Counted from the stretch's first letter, positions 44,435 to 53,070 are shown. The stretch: 64,000 nucleotides of DNA from Sedimenticola thiotaurini (GCF_001007875.1 NZ_CP011412.1:3720001-3784000), one strand, 5' to 3'. A program made the numbers and translations. The notes: generated by a model from the letters alone, not told the origin.

Positions 44435-44558
44435 CGTTGGGAGTCAACCCGCACCCCCCGGCCGGCCCGTTTACTTTGTGATCGGAAATCATGCTAAATT
44501 AGCAACTTCGAATACAGTGGTGCAGTATCTGCCCGATTCATATCCGACAAGGTGAGCA

Positions 44559-46213
44559 ATGGACAAGGCCGTGACGAACGAAGAGAAGCTGTCTCGTTCT
44601 CCTGTGCCCGAGAGCAGCGGGCTGCTCATGAGCATAGTCAGCCGCTACCCCTATCTACAGGTACTGGTGGCCGCCCGCATGCTGGGTCCGCTCATCATTA
44701 TGGCCAGCGCCCTGCTGTTCAGCCTGCTGCTGTCGCTCTGGTCTCTCCCCGGCCTGGAAGTGGGCGTGAGCCACCTGTTGTCCCTGGTCTCCACGCTGGT
44801 GGCGATCGGCGCCTTCATTGTCGGCGTCAACCGGCTGCGTAACCGGCTGCTGGCCCCCCTGGTGCAACTGGAGCGGGCGGTGGGGGATGTCTGTCAGGGG
44901 GAGCCCTGGACCTCCCTGCTGTTTGATGATGTGGGTGTGCTGGGGCCACTGGCCCGGGATCTGGACAGCCTCAGTAGCGAACTGATCGATCTCTACGAGG
45001 ATATGGACAACCGGGTGGCACGGCAGACCCGCCGACTGGCTCAGCAGACCACCGGTCTGAAGGCGTTGTATGATGTGGCGGCCAGTATCAACCAGACCGA
45101 TGATATGGATGAGCTGCTGCTGCGGTTCCTGCGGGTACTCAAAGAGATGGTGCATGGCGTGGCGGCCACGGTACAGCTCACCACACCCCAGGGTCAGATG
45201 CGTCTGGTGGGCAGTATCGGGCCGGATGACCGGGTGCTGACCGAGAGCGAGCAGCTGCCGGTGCCGCTCTGTCAGTGCGGCAAGGCGCTCTCCAGTGGCG
45301 ACGTGCTGTGTGAACATGATGCGGTGGCCTGCTCACGACGCAACGGCCGTCATATGTACGGCAGTCACGAGCTGGAACAGATCACCATACCACTCAAATT
45401 TCATGGCGATATATTGGGCCTGTACCGGCTGTTTATCAGAAAATCGGCCATGGAGGGGCGTGAAGAGACCTACGACCTGCTCTATACCATCGGCAGCCAT
45501 CTGGGTATCGCTATCGCCAAACACCGCTCGGATGAAGAGGCCCGGCGCCTCTCCATTATCGAGGAGCGTACCGCCCTGGCCCATGAACTGCACGACTCCC
45601 TGGCCCAGACCCTGGCCAGCCTGCGATTCCAGGTGCGCATGCTGGATGAGACCCTGGAGCAGGAACCGGGGACAGCTCGCCGGCGCGTGGCGAGCTGGAG
45701 CGGATCAAGAATGGTCTGGACGAGGCCCATACCGAGCTGCGGGAGCTATTGAACAACTTCCTGGCGCCGGTGGATCAGCGGGGGCTGGTGCTGGCGCTGG
45801 AGAAGATGACCCAGCGCTTCCGCCAGGAGACCAACGTCTCCATCTTTTTCCAGTGCGGTTGCCGCCAGGTGAACATGGGCGCCAGTGCAGAGATGCAGCT
45901 GTTACGTATCGCCCAGGAGAGTCTGGCCAATATCCGTAAACACGCCAAGGCCCACACCGTGCGGGTGCTGCTCACCTGCAGCGCGGAAGGTGAATACCGG
46001 CTGCTGGTGGAGGATGACGGCGTCGGTTTTGACAACGTGCGACCGAATGGCAGTCCGGGTGAACATATCGGGCTGTCCATTATGGAAGAGCGTGCCCGCC
46101 GTGTCGGGGCCCAGTTCAAGATCGAGAGCGAGCCCGGGGAAGGTACCCGGGTGGAAGTGACCTATAACCCCGGCCCGGGTGGCCGCAAAAGTGATCAGAA
46201 AGAGACCCACTGA
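44559..46213 (+). pseudogene. NarX-like sensor histidine kinase, split by a frameshift
   Basis: Two frames encode one NarX-type kinase. 44559-45752 gives two membrane helices (about 45-95), a linker, a cysteine-bearing GAF-like domain (PLCQCGKALSSGDVLCEH), and the HisKA_3 box HELHDSLAQ (H345). The C-terminal HATPase (RIAQESLANIRKHAKA, VEDDGVGFD) is in another frame up to 46213. The shift fits loss of one G from the run at 45668-45671; with it restored the protein would be 551 residues, close to NarX length. It could be a base-calling error. It overlaps the response regulator start. Confidence 0.85.
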
Positions 46214-46860
46214 TGCGTATCCTGTTAATTGACGATCATGCGCTGTTCCGAATCGGACTCCAGGAGCTGTTACAGCGCCGTGGCATCAACGTGATTGGCG
46301 CCTTTGGTGACTGTCAGGAGGGCATTGAGCTGGCTTCCCGGGAACAACCCGACGTGGTGCTGCTGGATATGCGCATGCCGGACATGAGCGGCATCGAAGT
46401 GTTGCAGGTGCTGCGTGAGAAGGGCCTCACCATGCCGATCGCCATGCTCACCACCAGTCGTGAAGAGAGCGACGTGATCAACGCCCTGCAGGGCGGGGCG
46501 CAGGGTTACCTGCTCAAGGATATGGAGCCGGACGAGTTGATCAACGCCCTGCGCGCCATCGTGGGTGGTGCCACCATCGTCGCCCAGGAGCTGACCGGCA
46601 TCCTGGCCAAGGCGGTGCAGGGCGAAAGCGAGACGACCGCGGCCCGGGATGTCTTTTCAGACCTCACGCCGCGCGAGGCGGAGATCCTCTGCCTGCTGGC
46701 GGATGGCCAGAGCAACAAGGTGATCGCCCGCAATCTGGGTATCTCCGACGGCACGGTCAAACTGCATGTCAAATCCATCCTGCGCAAACTCAATGTACAC
46801 TCCCGGGTCGAAGCGGCGGTGATCGCCGTGGAGCAGGCGCTCTGCTCCCGTGAACAGTAG
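46213..46860 (+). CDS. NarL/FixJ-family response regulator
   Basis: 215 residues. The receiver domain has IDDHALFR and the phospho-acceptor in VVLLDMRMPDMSG, with Lys near LLKDMEP. The C-terminal LuxR-type helix-turn-helix is LTPREAEILCLLADGQSNKVIARNLGISDGTVKLHV. It pairs with the frameshifted kinase through a TGATG overlap. Targets are unknown; the NarX/NarL likeness does not by itself mean nitrate sensing. Confidence 0.92.
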   Translation: MRILLIDDHALFRIGLQELLQRRGINVIGAFGDCQEGIELASREQPDVVLLDMRMPDMSGIEVLQVLREKGLTMPIAMLTTSREESDVINALQGGAQGYLLKDMEPDELINALRAIVGGATIVAQELTGILAKAVQGESETTAARDVFSDLTPREAEILCLLADGQSNKVIARNLGISDGTVKLHVKSILRKLNVHSRVEAAVIAVEQALCSREQ

Positions 46861-46902
46861 CCCGACAAAACTTAACCCCAAGTAGTAACAGGACTTATCG
46901 CC

Positions 46903-47373
46903 ATGATGCGTTTTATAGAACTGATCCGCAGCTGCCTGACGGATGTCAAAGAGATCATGCCGTGGGATCTGGAAGAGCGGCTGGAGGCCAACCCCGATCT
47001 GCTGATCGTGGATGTGCGCGAGCCTTATGAATTCGATGCCATGCACATACCCGGCTCCCTCAACGTGCCCCGCGGCATCCTGGAGTCCGCCTGCGAGTGG
47101 GACTTTGAAGAGACTGAACCGGAACTGGTGCAGGCGCGGGACCGGGAGGTGGTCGTGGTCTGCCGCTCCGGCCACCGCAGCGTGCTGGCCGCCAACTCCC
47201 TCCAGGTACTCGGCTTTAACAACGTGGTCTCCCTGCAGACCGGTCTGCGCGGCTGGAATGACTACGAACAGCCACTGGTGGACGCCCAGGAACAGCCGGT
47301 GGATATGGACGACGCCGACGATTACTTCACCACCAAACTGCGCCCCGAGCAACGGCGCCCGGCAAGCACCTAG
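46903..47373 (+). CDS. Rhodanese-like sulfurtransferase
   Basis: 156 residues. LLIVDVREPYEFDAMHIPGSLNVPRG and the active-site loop VVVCRSGHRS (Cys, then R-S-G-H-R) define a single rhodanese domain; the C-terminal 35 residues are acidic and probably disordered. It has no signal peptide. It lies 42 bp after the response regulator and may belong to that operon. It is the second rhodanese in the window and resembles the one at 7271 only in the domain. Confidence 0.85.
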   Translation: MMRFIELIRSCLTDVKEIMPWDLEERLEANPDLLIVDVREPYEFDAMHIPGSLNVPRGILESACEWDFEETEPELVQARDREVVVVCRSGHRSVLAANSLQVLGFNNVVSLQTGLRGWNDYEQPLVDAQEQPVDMDDADDYFTTKLRPEQRRPAST

Positions 47374-47527
47374 CCTCATCCCCGCCACTGGCGCCACCGC
47401 CACATACACCTGACCCAGCTACTATAGAGATACCCCCGCTTCAGGGGCGTTTTATTCCTGCGTAATTATTTGCTAATCTGGGCAGACTTTAGCGATTATA
47501 TGTCCGCGGTTGGCGAATATCCCTAGC

Positions 47528-47556
47528 CTCACTCGTTTTGACAGAGTGGGCTTTTT
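47528..47556 (+). terminator. Intrinsic terminator upstream of the cassette array
   Basis: CTCACTC (47528-47534) / GAGTGGG (47544-47550), a 7-bp stem with one G-U pair, followed by CTTTTTCC. It closes the rhodanese/response-regulator transcript. Confidence 0.7.
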
Positions 47557-47610
47557 CCGGGCAAGCGGGAGAGGCTCAGCTCAATAAGTCGCTTTTTTCA
47601 AATGATGCGC

Positions 47611-47659
47611 GAGCAACATTTCTCATGAGATGCGCGAGATGCATAATCAGATGTTAGCC
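47611..47659 (+). other. Possible degenerate attC or attI boundary
   Basis: GAGCAACAT pairs loosely with ATGTTAGCC across about 30 bp, ending in a GTTRRRY-like GTTAGCC. It would mark where the first cassette (HNH gene) was inserted. It is much weaker than the six downstream attC sites. Confidence 0.3.
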
Positions 47660-47675
47660 GAAAAGAGAGAGTATC

Positions 47676-48443
47676 GTGCTTGAATCAAAATACGTAGAAA
47701 ATAAAGATATTCCCTATTTCGATGGTGAAGTGTCAAAGGCCATCTGTGATTATCCAATTGATGGTGGCGGTAAAGATATGATTGTCGGCGTTCAAAATTT
47801 TGACGGCGATGTCTACCGCATAATTAAAGCAACTGGAATGGGTGCTTATATCCATGTAACAAGTGAATTGGCTGAAATTGGTTTGAAAGATGAGCTGGCT
47901 AATTCATTATCTGGAAAAGGCGGATTTGATAGCATTTTTGTTACAACTGAGGATTTGAAACGACAAAGGATGGTGCGGGCGTTGGATGCCAGGCCAACTG
48001 CTATTGAAGACATCCAATCTATTGAAACGAGCCTTTCCAAATGCTCTGAAACAGAGCGTACCTCCATAATTCAAAGTAGGCTTGGTCAAGGACTTTTCAG
48101 AGATAAATTAATAAAGTATTGGGGTGGTTGTGCGGTGACAGATTGTGAATTCGCGCCTTTGCTAAGGGCATCTCATATCAAGCCGTGGAGAGCTTCTGAC
48201 AACGTAGAGCGTCTTGATGTTTTCAATGGTTTACTGCTAGCTCCAAATCTTGATGTAGCGTTCGACGCTGGATATATATCCTTCGACGATAGCGGAAAGA
48301 TTATTATCTCTGATTTCTTTGATAATCAGCACGCGTACTCCCTCAGAATTACGCCCAAATTAAAAGTAAAATCAAAATTACTCAATGACGAACACAAGAA
48401 ATATCTGGAGCACCACAGAGCAAATGTGCTACTTCACGGCTAA
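47676..48443 (+). CDS. HNH endonuclease (cassette 1)
   Basis: 255 residues. An unknown N-terminal domain (about 1-130) precedes a C-terminal HNH domain of the HNH_2 type: FRDKLIKYWGGCAVTDC, ASHIKPW (His167), then DVFNGLLLAPNLDVAFDAG with the Asn and Asp of the motif. It is a DNA endonuclease, probably in restriction or phage defence; the N-terminal part may recognise modified or specific DNA. The start is GTG 47676 after AAGAGAGAG. Its stop codon lies in the R'' box of attC1, as usual for cassettes. Confidence 0.8.
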   Translation: MLESKYVENKDIPYFDGEVSKAICDYPIDGGGKDMIVGVQNFDGDVYRIIKATGMGAYIHVTSELAEIGLKDELANSLSGKGGFDSIFVTTEDLKRQRMVRALDARPTAIEDIQSIETSLSKCSETERTSIIQSRLGQGLFRDKLIKYWGGCAVTDCEFAPLLRASHIKPWRASDNVERLDVFNGLLLAPNLDVAFDAGYISFDDSGKIIISDFFDNQHAYSLRITPKLKVKSKLLNDEHKKYLEHHRANVLLHG

Positions 48444-48551
48444 CAATAACCAGCAGCGGAAAAAACTACGCGCCGCCAATTTGCGGTTCGCTACGCTCAC
48501 TTTACCGCAAATTGGCTCTGCTCCGTTTTTCCGCTGTGGTTGGCGTTAGTT
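48439..48551 (+). other. attC1
   Basis: Begins GCTAACAATAAC and ends GTTAGTT. The outer arms pair CAGCGGAAAAA with TTTTTCCGCTG, with one extrahelical base on the left, and the inner arms pair CCAATTTGCGG with CCGCAAATTGG. The length is about 113 bp. Confidence 0.92.
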
Positions 48552-48553
48552 TT

Positions 48554-49318
48554 ATGGATAGATCCATAGTGATAGAAGCCGCTCTAGTCGATATTTTGCA
48601 GCTCAAAGAAAGGATCGATGTTGACATCCTTCCAATGGATAAGTTGGATGCTTTCCTCCTGTCCCGAATGTATTCTCAAGGGCAGTTGCATCCTGGATGG
48701 AATAGTCGGTCAATAGGTCAAAAAGTCATCACGAATGGAGAAGCGTTTGTTCAAGCCATACTCCCGTTCTCCGCTTGCTGGTACGAGGCGAAAAACTCCA
48801 CATTTGAGTACGTCGATCCATTTCATGTTGTAGCTGGTGCTTACTACGGTGTCCCCACGCTTAGTGCGGCCGAGGGAGATAAAGTGGCGGATGTACTGGA
48901 TGCACAGGCAAAGAACGACGAATCTGAAGGCGCTCACTATGTACGAATAGGTGAATTTTCGCTGTACGTAGCGTCAGAAGGTAAGAATCGGGTTTCTCTA
49001 TACAGGGACTTGAAGCGGAAAATTGGCGCAAGGGTATTCAACTCAAGTTATCCCCCGAGCCATCACCTGCAATTAGTTAGAACGCTCCCATTTGGTGGTG
49101 TCGCTCTGCGCTATATTGGAAACCAGCAAGGCTTTGCAAATCGTCTTCAGAGATGGCAAGCAGTGTCTATGGACTTAGCAGCTATTCCATTTTCGGAAAG
49201 CGTCCGTCTATTAGAGGCCTATGGAGTTAATTGGGGGCGCAGTCAGTGGCTGATTGGCTCTCCGTTTATCGACCGAAAAGTTAAGCTTTATATATGCCGG
49301 AGGAAGTATGCGCGATGA
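48554..49318 (+). CDS. Hypothetical protein (cassette 2), 254 aa
   Basis: Soluble protein of mixed helix and strand with no signal or membrane segment. Notable stretches are MYSQGQLHPGWNSRSIG, FHVVAGAYYGVPTLSA and LPFGGVALRYIGNQQG. The family is not recognised. ATG 48554 lies 2 bp after attC1; there is no Shine-Dalgarno sequence, so it may be translated leaderless or by readthrough from the previous cassette. The longer frame from 48512 runs through attC1 and is rejected. Confidence 0.7.
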   Translation: MDRSIVIEAALVDILQLKERIDVDILPMDKLDAFLLSRMYSQGQLHPGWNSRSIGQKVITNGEAFVQAILPFSACWYEAKNSTFEYVDPFHVVAGAYYGVPTLSAAEGDKVADVLDAQAKNDESEGAHYVRIGEFSLYVASEGKNRVSLYRDLKRKIGARVFNSSYPPSHHLQLVRTLPFGGVALRYIGNQQGFANRLQRWQAVSMDLAAIPFSESVRLLEAYGVNWGRSQWLIGSPFIDRKVKLYICRRKYAR

Positions 49319-49339
49319 TTTTACGTCAAGCATAGTCAA

Positions 49340-49382
49340 AACTAACAAGTGGCTGTTGTCGGACGCACCTACGCTGGTGAAT
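49340..49382 (+). other. attC2, left arm (split by IS)
   Basis: AACTAACAAGTGG starts the site; CGGACGCACCTACGCTGGTGAA pairs with the right arm beyond the IS. The IS inverted repeat abuts at 49383. Confidence 0.85.
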
Positions 49383-49433
49383 TAGCACCACTTTAATGGA
49401 CAGTCGTGGACTGATCTGTTGAAGGGGTACGAG

Positions 49434-49805
49434 ATGGGACAAACAAAGAAGCGGAATTACGATAGATACACACTAGAGTTCAAGCAACAGGCCGTTAAGT
49501 TGGCTAATCACCCTAAAGTTATAGCCAAGGATATTGCTGAGTCGCTTGGAATCCACCCGGTCATGCTTTACCGTTGGCGAATGGAGTACAAAAACGGCGA
49601 ACTCCGGGAAAATAAGCACATGAAATCAAAGAAGGTATCACCCAAGAGGCTAGTAAAAAGAACAGACCCTTTGGTTGAAAAAGAGGCAGAGCTGGCAAAA
49701 GCAAATAAGCGGATCAAAGAATTAGAGCAAGCCCTGGAAAGTCGTACAGAGGAGCTTGATCTGTTAAAAAAAGCGAAACGGTTCTTCGAGAAGACAAAGC
49801 GGTAA
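49434..49805 (+). CDS. IS3-family transposase OrfA
   Basis: 123 residues. A helix-turn-helix of the IS3 OrfA type (YTLEFKQQAVKLANHP, IAESLGIHPVMLYRWRMEY) is followed by a leucine-zipper coiled coil (AELAKANKRIKELEQALESR). ATG 49434 has GAAGGGG upstream; TTG 49419 is also in frame. A run of seven A (49766-49772) near its end gives A-AAA-AAA, the usual -1 slip site for making the OrfAB transposase. Confidence 0.92.
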   Translation: MGQTKKRNYDRYTLEFKQQAVKLANHPKVIAKDIAESLGIHPVMLYRWRMEYKNGELRENKHMKSKKVSPKRLVKRTDPLVEKEAELAKANKRIKELEQALESRTEELDLLKKAKRFFEKTKR

Positions 49806-50656
49806 TATTTGCTTTTATCGAGAAGAACCGTGACAAACACAAACTGGATCGCCTGTGTGAACTCTATGGTGTTTCAAGAAGTGGTTTTTATGCATGGAAA
49901 GCACGGCCTATGAGTAACCACAGAGCACATGATCTCAAGCTGATGGAAGCGATCAAGACGCTACATCAAGGTTTTCGTCGCAGCTATGGGGCAGCTAGAT
50001 TACATCAGGAATTGATTCAAAAAGGTCTGCCTTGCAGCCGCAGACGGGTTAATCGCTTGATGAAAGAGATGGGTGTAAAGGCTTCTACCACAGGACTTTA
50101 TGCGTGGCGACCCGGACAACATGAATTCTACTCGTCTACCGGCAATCAATTGAAGAAGATGGAGAAGCCAGTACAGCCAGGCACACAATGGGCGGGTGAC
50201 TTTACCTATATTAAGACCAAAACGGGTTGGCTCTACCATGCAGTAGTTCTTGACCTATTCAGTAGAAAGGTTGTGGGTTGGTCATTTAGTCGAAAACGGA
50301 ATGCAGAGCTGACAAAAAGCGCCCTCAAAATGGCACTAACCCGGTCGAATCCTCAGGAGGGTTGTCTATTCCATTCTGATCAGGGAATTGAATATGCGGC
50401 ACATGAATACCGAGATATGGTGGAGGCCGCTGGCATGACCAGGAGCATGAGTCGAAAGGGCAACCCATTGGATAATGCCTTTGTCGAATCATTCTTTCAC
50501 ACCATGAAGGCAGAACTCATTCATCGCAGGCTATTTGAAAATGACATCAGTGCGGTGGCGCATCTGGTGGAGTATATCGAGTTTTATAACCGAGAGCGTT
50601 TACATTCAGGGATAGGCTACCAATCACCAGAGAATTATGAAAAGCTATTCCAATAA
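49772..50656 (+). CDS. IS3-family transposase OrfB (expressed as OrfAB by -1 frameshift)
   Basis: The frame is open from the slip site at 49772; an internal ATG at 49910 begins the catalytic part. After HTH_21 (YGAARLHQEL, CSRRRVNRLMKEMGV) comes the DDE integrase core: WAGDFTYIKT (Asp), FHSDQGIEYAA (Asp) and NPLDNAFVESFFHTMKAE (Glu). All three catalytic residues are present and the reading frame is intact, so the element may be active. Confidence 0.92.
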   Translation, partial: SETVLREDKAVIFAFIEKNRDKHKLDRLCELYGVSRSGFYAWKARPMSNHRAHDLKLMEAIKTLHQGFRRSYGAARLHQELIQKGLPCSRRRVNRLMKEMGVKASTTGLYAWRPGQHEFYSSTGNQLKKMEKPVQPGTQWAGDFTYIKTKTGWLYHAVVLDLFSRKVVGWSFSRKRNAELTKSALKMALTRSNPQEGCLFHSDQGIEYAAHEYRDMVEAAGMTRSMSRKGNPLDNAFVESFFHTMKAELIHRRLFENDISAVAHLVEYIEFYNRERLHSGIGYQSPENYEKLFQ

Positions 50657-50679
50657 AAGTGTCCACAAAAGTGGTGCTA

Positions 50680-50722
50680 GTTCACTGGCGCTCCGGTGCG
50701 CCGCAAAGCCAAAGCGTTAGGG
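50680..50722 (+). other. attC2, right arm
   Basis: TTCACTGGCGCTCCGGTGCG then AAAGCGTTAGGG. Its reverse complement matches the left arm, giving CTAAC...CGCACC pairing with extrahelical bases. The R' box GTTAGGG is slightly off consensus. Confidence 0.85.
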
Positions 50723-50773
50723 TTATGCGCTAATTTCACACACTTGTATCCAAACCAAAAAAGGAGATAAAAA

Positions 50774-51334
50774 TTGAACAAGGTAGCTTTAGCCATTATA
50801 GCATCTTCAGCGTTGCTTATATCTGGTTGTTCAACAACAAATTCAATCCCCTACAAAGCATCAACAGCCAATGTGATTTCTATACAAGAGTCGTTAGAAA
50901 CGACTGGTGTGAAGGTTAACATCGGAAAAGTGACTCCGGCACCTGGCGTGGAAGAAAGCCCAATGTGCCGTCTTATGGGGCCGGTTAAGGTTGCACCAGG
51001 TAAATCTCCTTCGCGTTACATTCAAGATGCTTTCCAGGAAGAGTTGTTTATGGCTGGGGTGTATTCTTCGAAATCACCTATATCTATAAATGGATCTATC
51101 AAGGAATTAAGCTTTAGTTCTGTTTCACCGGCAAATTGGAAGATTACTTTAGAAGTAAGCAGTAATGTGGCACCAGGTTACACGGTAAGCACTAATTATG
51201 CTTTTGACACTAGCTGGGACGCATACTCAGCCTGCAAAAATGTTGCAGATGCATTTGGTCCAGCCGTACAAGAGCTTCTAAAACAGGTGGTAACACATCC
51301 ACAGTTTGCATCTTTGACGAAACAAAAGCCCTAA
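50774..51334 (+). CDS. Putative lipoprotein (cassette 3), 186 aa
   Basis: Type II signal peptide: MNKVALAIIASSALLISGCS with lipobox LISGC (Cys19). The mature part is Ser/Val-rich and beta-like (SISINGSIKELSF, WKITLEVSS). The start is TTG 50774 with GGAGATAAAAA upstream. An outer-membrane or periplasmic lipoprotein of unknown role; Ser/Thr richness after Cys19 suggests a flexible tether. The gene ends inside attC3. Confidence 0.78.
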   Translation: MNKVALAIIASSALLISGCSTTNSIPYKASTANVISIQESLETTGVKVNIGKVTPAPGVEESPMCRLMGPVKVAPGKSPSRYIQDAFQEELFMAGVYSSKSPISINGSIKELSFSSVSPANWKITLEVSSNVAPGYTVSTNYAFDTSWDAYSACKNVADAFGPAVQELLKQVVTHPQFASLTKQKP

Positions 51335-51395
51335 CAAGAAAAGGCAGCCGACAAACCAGGACAAGCCTGGTTTTCGGCTGCTTTGAACGTTAAGC
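51329..51395 (+). other. attC3
   Basis: CCTAACAAGAAAAGG opens and GTTAAGC (51389-51395) closes in full consensus. GGCAGCCGA pairs with TCGGCTGC with one extrahelical G, and the inner stem is ACCAGG/CCTGGT. Short, 67 bp. Confidence 0.92.
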
Positions 51396-51408
51396 GTAAG
51401 GGAAACAT

Positions 51409-51987
51409 ATGGGACTTCACGTAAATTCAATTTCAGATTTACCCCTTCCAGAAGAAAGAGATTACTATCTGTACGTGCTCGATTACTATAATTGGGAAGA
51501 GCCAATATCGGATACTTTAGTAGCCAATCTACCAAAAATAGAATCCCTATGTGCTAAACATAACTCCGTCATGGTGCGAGGTCTTCCTGATAGTCATTTT
51601 TATTCAGAGGTTCTTAACTGGATAAAAATTAATGGTCAGGGGCCAAATACAATATTACCGGCATTGATGATAACAACGATTCACCCTAAATATTTTATCG
51701 AGGCTAATGAAAACAAGCCTGAGCCAGAAATCAGTGACGCACTAATATTTTTAAAGATTCGAGAGGTTTGCAAACAACCATCTGATGTGATTAATCTTAT
51801 TGAAAAAATATTTACCGATATAAGCGAGAAAAAAGAAATTCAAAATTTTACGGTCGCCAAAGAGTTGCGCGCTTCTGAACATGGGGCATTCGTGGACGCC
51901 CTAATTCTTGAACCAAACTTTGCTGGTATCGGTGTAAACATAAAAAAGCTTGTGGCATGGAGCAAGTCACGCTTAACAAAGCAATGA
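51409..51987 (+). CDS. Hypothetical protein (cassette 4), 192 aa
   Basis: Soluble, mixed helix and strand, with aromatic acidic N-terminus (LPLPEERDYYLYVLDYYNWEE) and helical C-terminus. GTAAGGGAAACAT precedes ATG 51409. The family is not recognised. The final codons lie in attC4. It could be a small immunity-type protein, but no partner gene is in the cassette. Confidence 0.68.
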   Translation: MGLHVNSISDLPLPEERDYYLYVLDYYNWEEPISDTLVANLPKIESLCAKHNSVMVRGLPDSHFYSEVLNWIKINGQGPNTILPALMITTIHPKYFIEANENKPEPEISDALIFLKIREVCKQPSDVINLIEKIFTDISEKKEIQNFTVAKELRASEHGAFVDALILEPNFAGIGVNIKKLVAWSKSRLTKQ

Positions 51988-52087
51988 AGCATGGACACTT
52001 TGGCTTCCTTTCCGTTTTGCGAATGCCTTCGGCATTTTTTCGCAAAACTCCAATCCAGCCAAAGCGCCACTTATTGCGACGTTAGCG
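51971..52087 (+). other. attC4
   Basis: GCTTAACAAAGCAATGAAG to GACGTTAGCG. ACTTTGGC pairs with GCCAAAGC; an inner stem TTTTGCGAATGCC/GGCATTTTTTCGCAAAA sits at the apex. The length is about 117 bp, and it overlaps the 3' end of the cassette 4 gene. Confidence 0.88.
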
Positions 52088-52112
52088 CTCAAAATTGGGA
52101 ATGGAGAAAATC

Positions 52113-52982
52113 GTGAAAGTGGTCATTGAGTTTATAAAAATTGCGCTATTGTCTGCTATTGCCATCCTTATGGGCATGAACATAGGCATATTGCAGACGC
52201 CAACATTAAGTGAAACTGGAATACATAAGCCCTCTGAAGAAATTGAATTGAGCGAAGATTCAAAGGATGAGTATAACCAACGAGAAGCCGACTTAAGAAA
52301 AATTATGGAGCATAGCCTTTCGCAACTGTTCAAATTTCCTGAAAGTGTAAGGTTTCGAAATACGAACTATGAATATAGGCGCGTATTTAACGATCATGGC
52401 ATTAATGTGGCGCCAGAAAAAGAATTAGAGTTTGCGACTCTGTGTGGCCAATATTCCGCTCAAAATGCAATGGCAGTTTATGGGTCAGCACGGCCTTTTT
52501 ATGCCGAAGTTGCGGTAAATAATGAAGAAAAAGGTATTACGGGGGATGTCTGGCTGGAGATTGATGGAGAGATTAAAAAATTATTATCGCTGGATTCTTC
52601 TATCGCTCTGGATGGTGACAAGGAAAAGTTTGAGAAACTATATGCAAAAAAATGTGGAGATATTCAAAGCGCATTCATGGGCGTGTTCAGTCAATATGAT
52701 ATAGGGTATGCCGCATTGTCCGTAAAATACTATCTTGAGAAATTAGACAAGTTATCAAAATATCCAGGGGCCAAAGATTCATTAATAAAATGCTCCAATT
52801 CAGATGCTTCTCATGATTATTGTATTGGTGCAGAAATATGCCAAAGAGTGAAAAAACTGGATGAAAATATGAGTGAATTTTGTTCAATCAAGAAGCAGGT
52901 TTGTTCAGGCAATGACGAACACGCTGATTGTGAGGAAAAGCTTAAAGCCGCGTATAAGGAGAAGAAGGCATCAAAGAAATGA
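52113..52982 (+). CDS. Membrane-anchored hypothetical protein (cassette 5), 289 aa
   Basis: One N-terminal membrane helix (FIKIALLSAIAILMGMNIGIL), then an acidic linker and a soluble domain with many cysteines in the last 60 residues (CSNSDASHDYCIGAEIC, CSIKKQVCSG, DCEEK), suggesting disulfides in the periplasm. GTG 52113 has GGAG 6 bp upstream and is preferred to TTG 52095 or ATG 52101. The tail is Lys-rich (KEKKASKK). Not recognised. Confidence 0.68.
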   Translation: MKVVIEFIKIALLSAIAILMGMNIGILQTPTLSETGIHKPSEEIELSEDSKDEYNQREADLRKIMEHSLSQLFKFPESVRFRNTNYEYRRVFNDHGINVAPEKELEFATLCGQYSAQNAMAVYGSARPFYAEVAVNNEEKGITGDVWLEIDGEIKKLLSLDSSIALDGDKEKFEKLYAKKCGDIQSAFMGVFSQYDIGYAALSVKYYLEKLDKLSKYPGAKDSLIKCSNSDASHDYCIGAEICQRVKKLDENMSEFCSIKKQVCSGNDEHADCEEKLKAAYKEKKASKK

Positions 52983-53070
52983 GCGCTAACAATCACATTC
53001 ACTCGGATAGCAAAAAGCGCCGCTCCTTCGTCGCTCTGCTTTCTGCTGCCGGTGATGTAAGGCGTTAAAT
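52983..53070 (+). other. attC5
   Basis: GCGCTAACAATCAC to GTTAAAT (53064-53070, full consensus). CACTCGGATAGC pairs with GCTGCCGGTG; 88 bp, starting directly at the cassette 5 stop codon. Confidence 0.92.

Larger units (their letters stand above)
47374..47675. other. Non-coding junction before the cassette array
   Basis: About 300 bp with no gene. A weak CCCC/GGGG hairpin with TTTTATT lies at 47434-47456, and a better terminator at 47528-47556. Composition shifts to AT-rich near 47590. GTTAGCC at 47653-47659 is the likely first recombination boundary of the array. No integrase gene is visible. Confidence 0.6.
49383..50679 (+). mobile_element. IS3-family insertion sequence
   Basis: About 1297 bp. 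Terminal inverted repeats TAGCACCACTTT-N2-TGGACA match at 18 of 20 positions. It carries orfA and orfB joined by a -1 frameshift. It is inserted at the apex of attC2, with no clear target duplication (flanks AAT and GTT). It is codirectional with the cassettes and otherwise intact, so insertion is probably recent. Confidence 0.9.

Noticed and set aside
45660-45700. Programmed frameshift in the NarX-like gene
   Set aside because: The junction CCG-GGG-ACA has no X-XXY-YYZ slippery heptamer in frame and no obvious stimulator; a lost G in a homopolymer is simpler.
49383-50679. Target-site duplication flanking the IS element
   Set aside because: Flanks are AAT and GTT; apparent similarity around the ends comes from the attC palindrome itself, so no duplication can be claimed.
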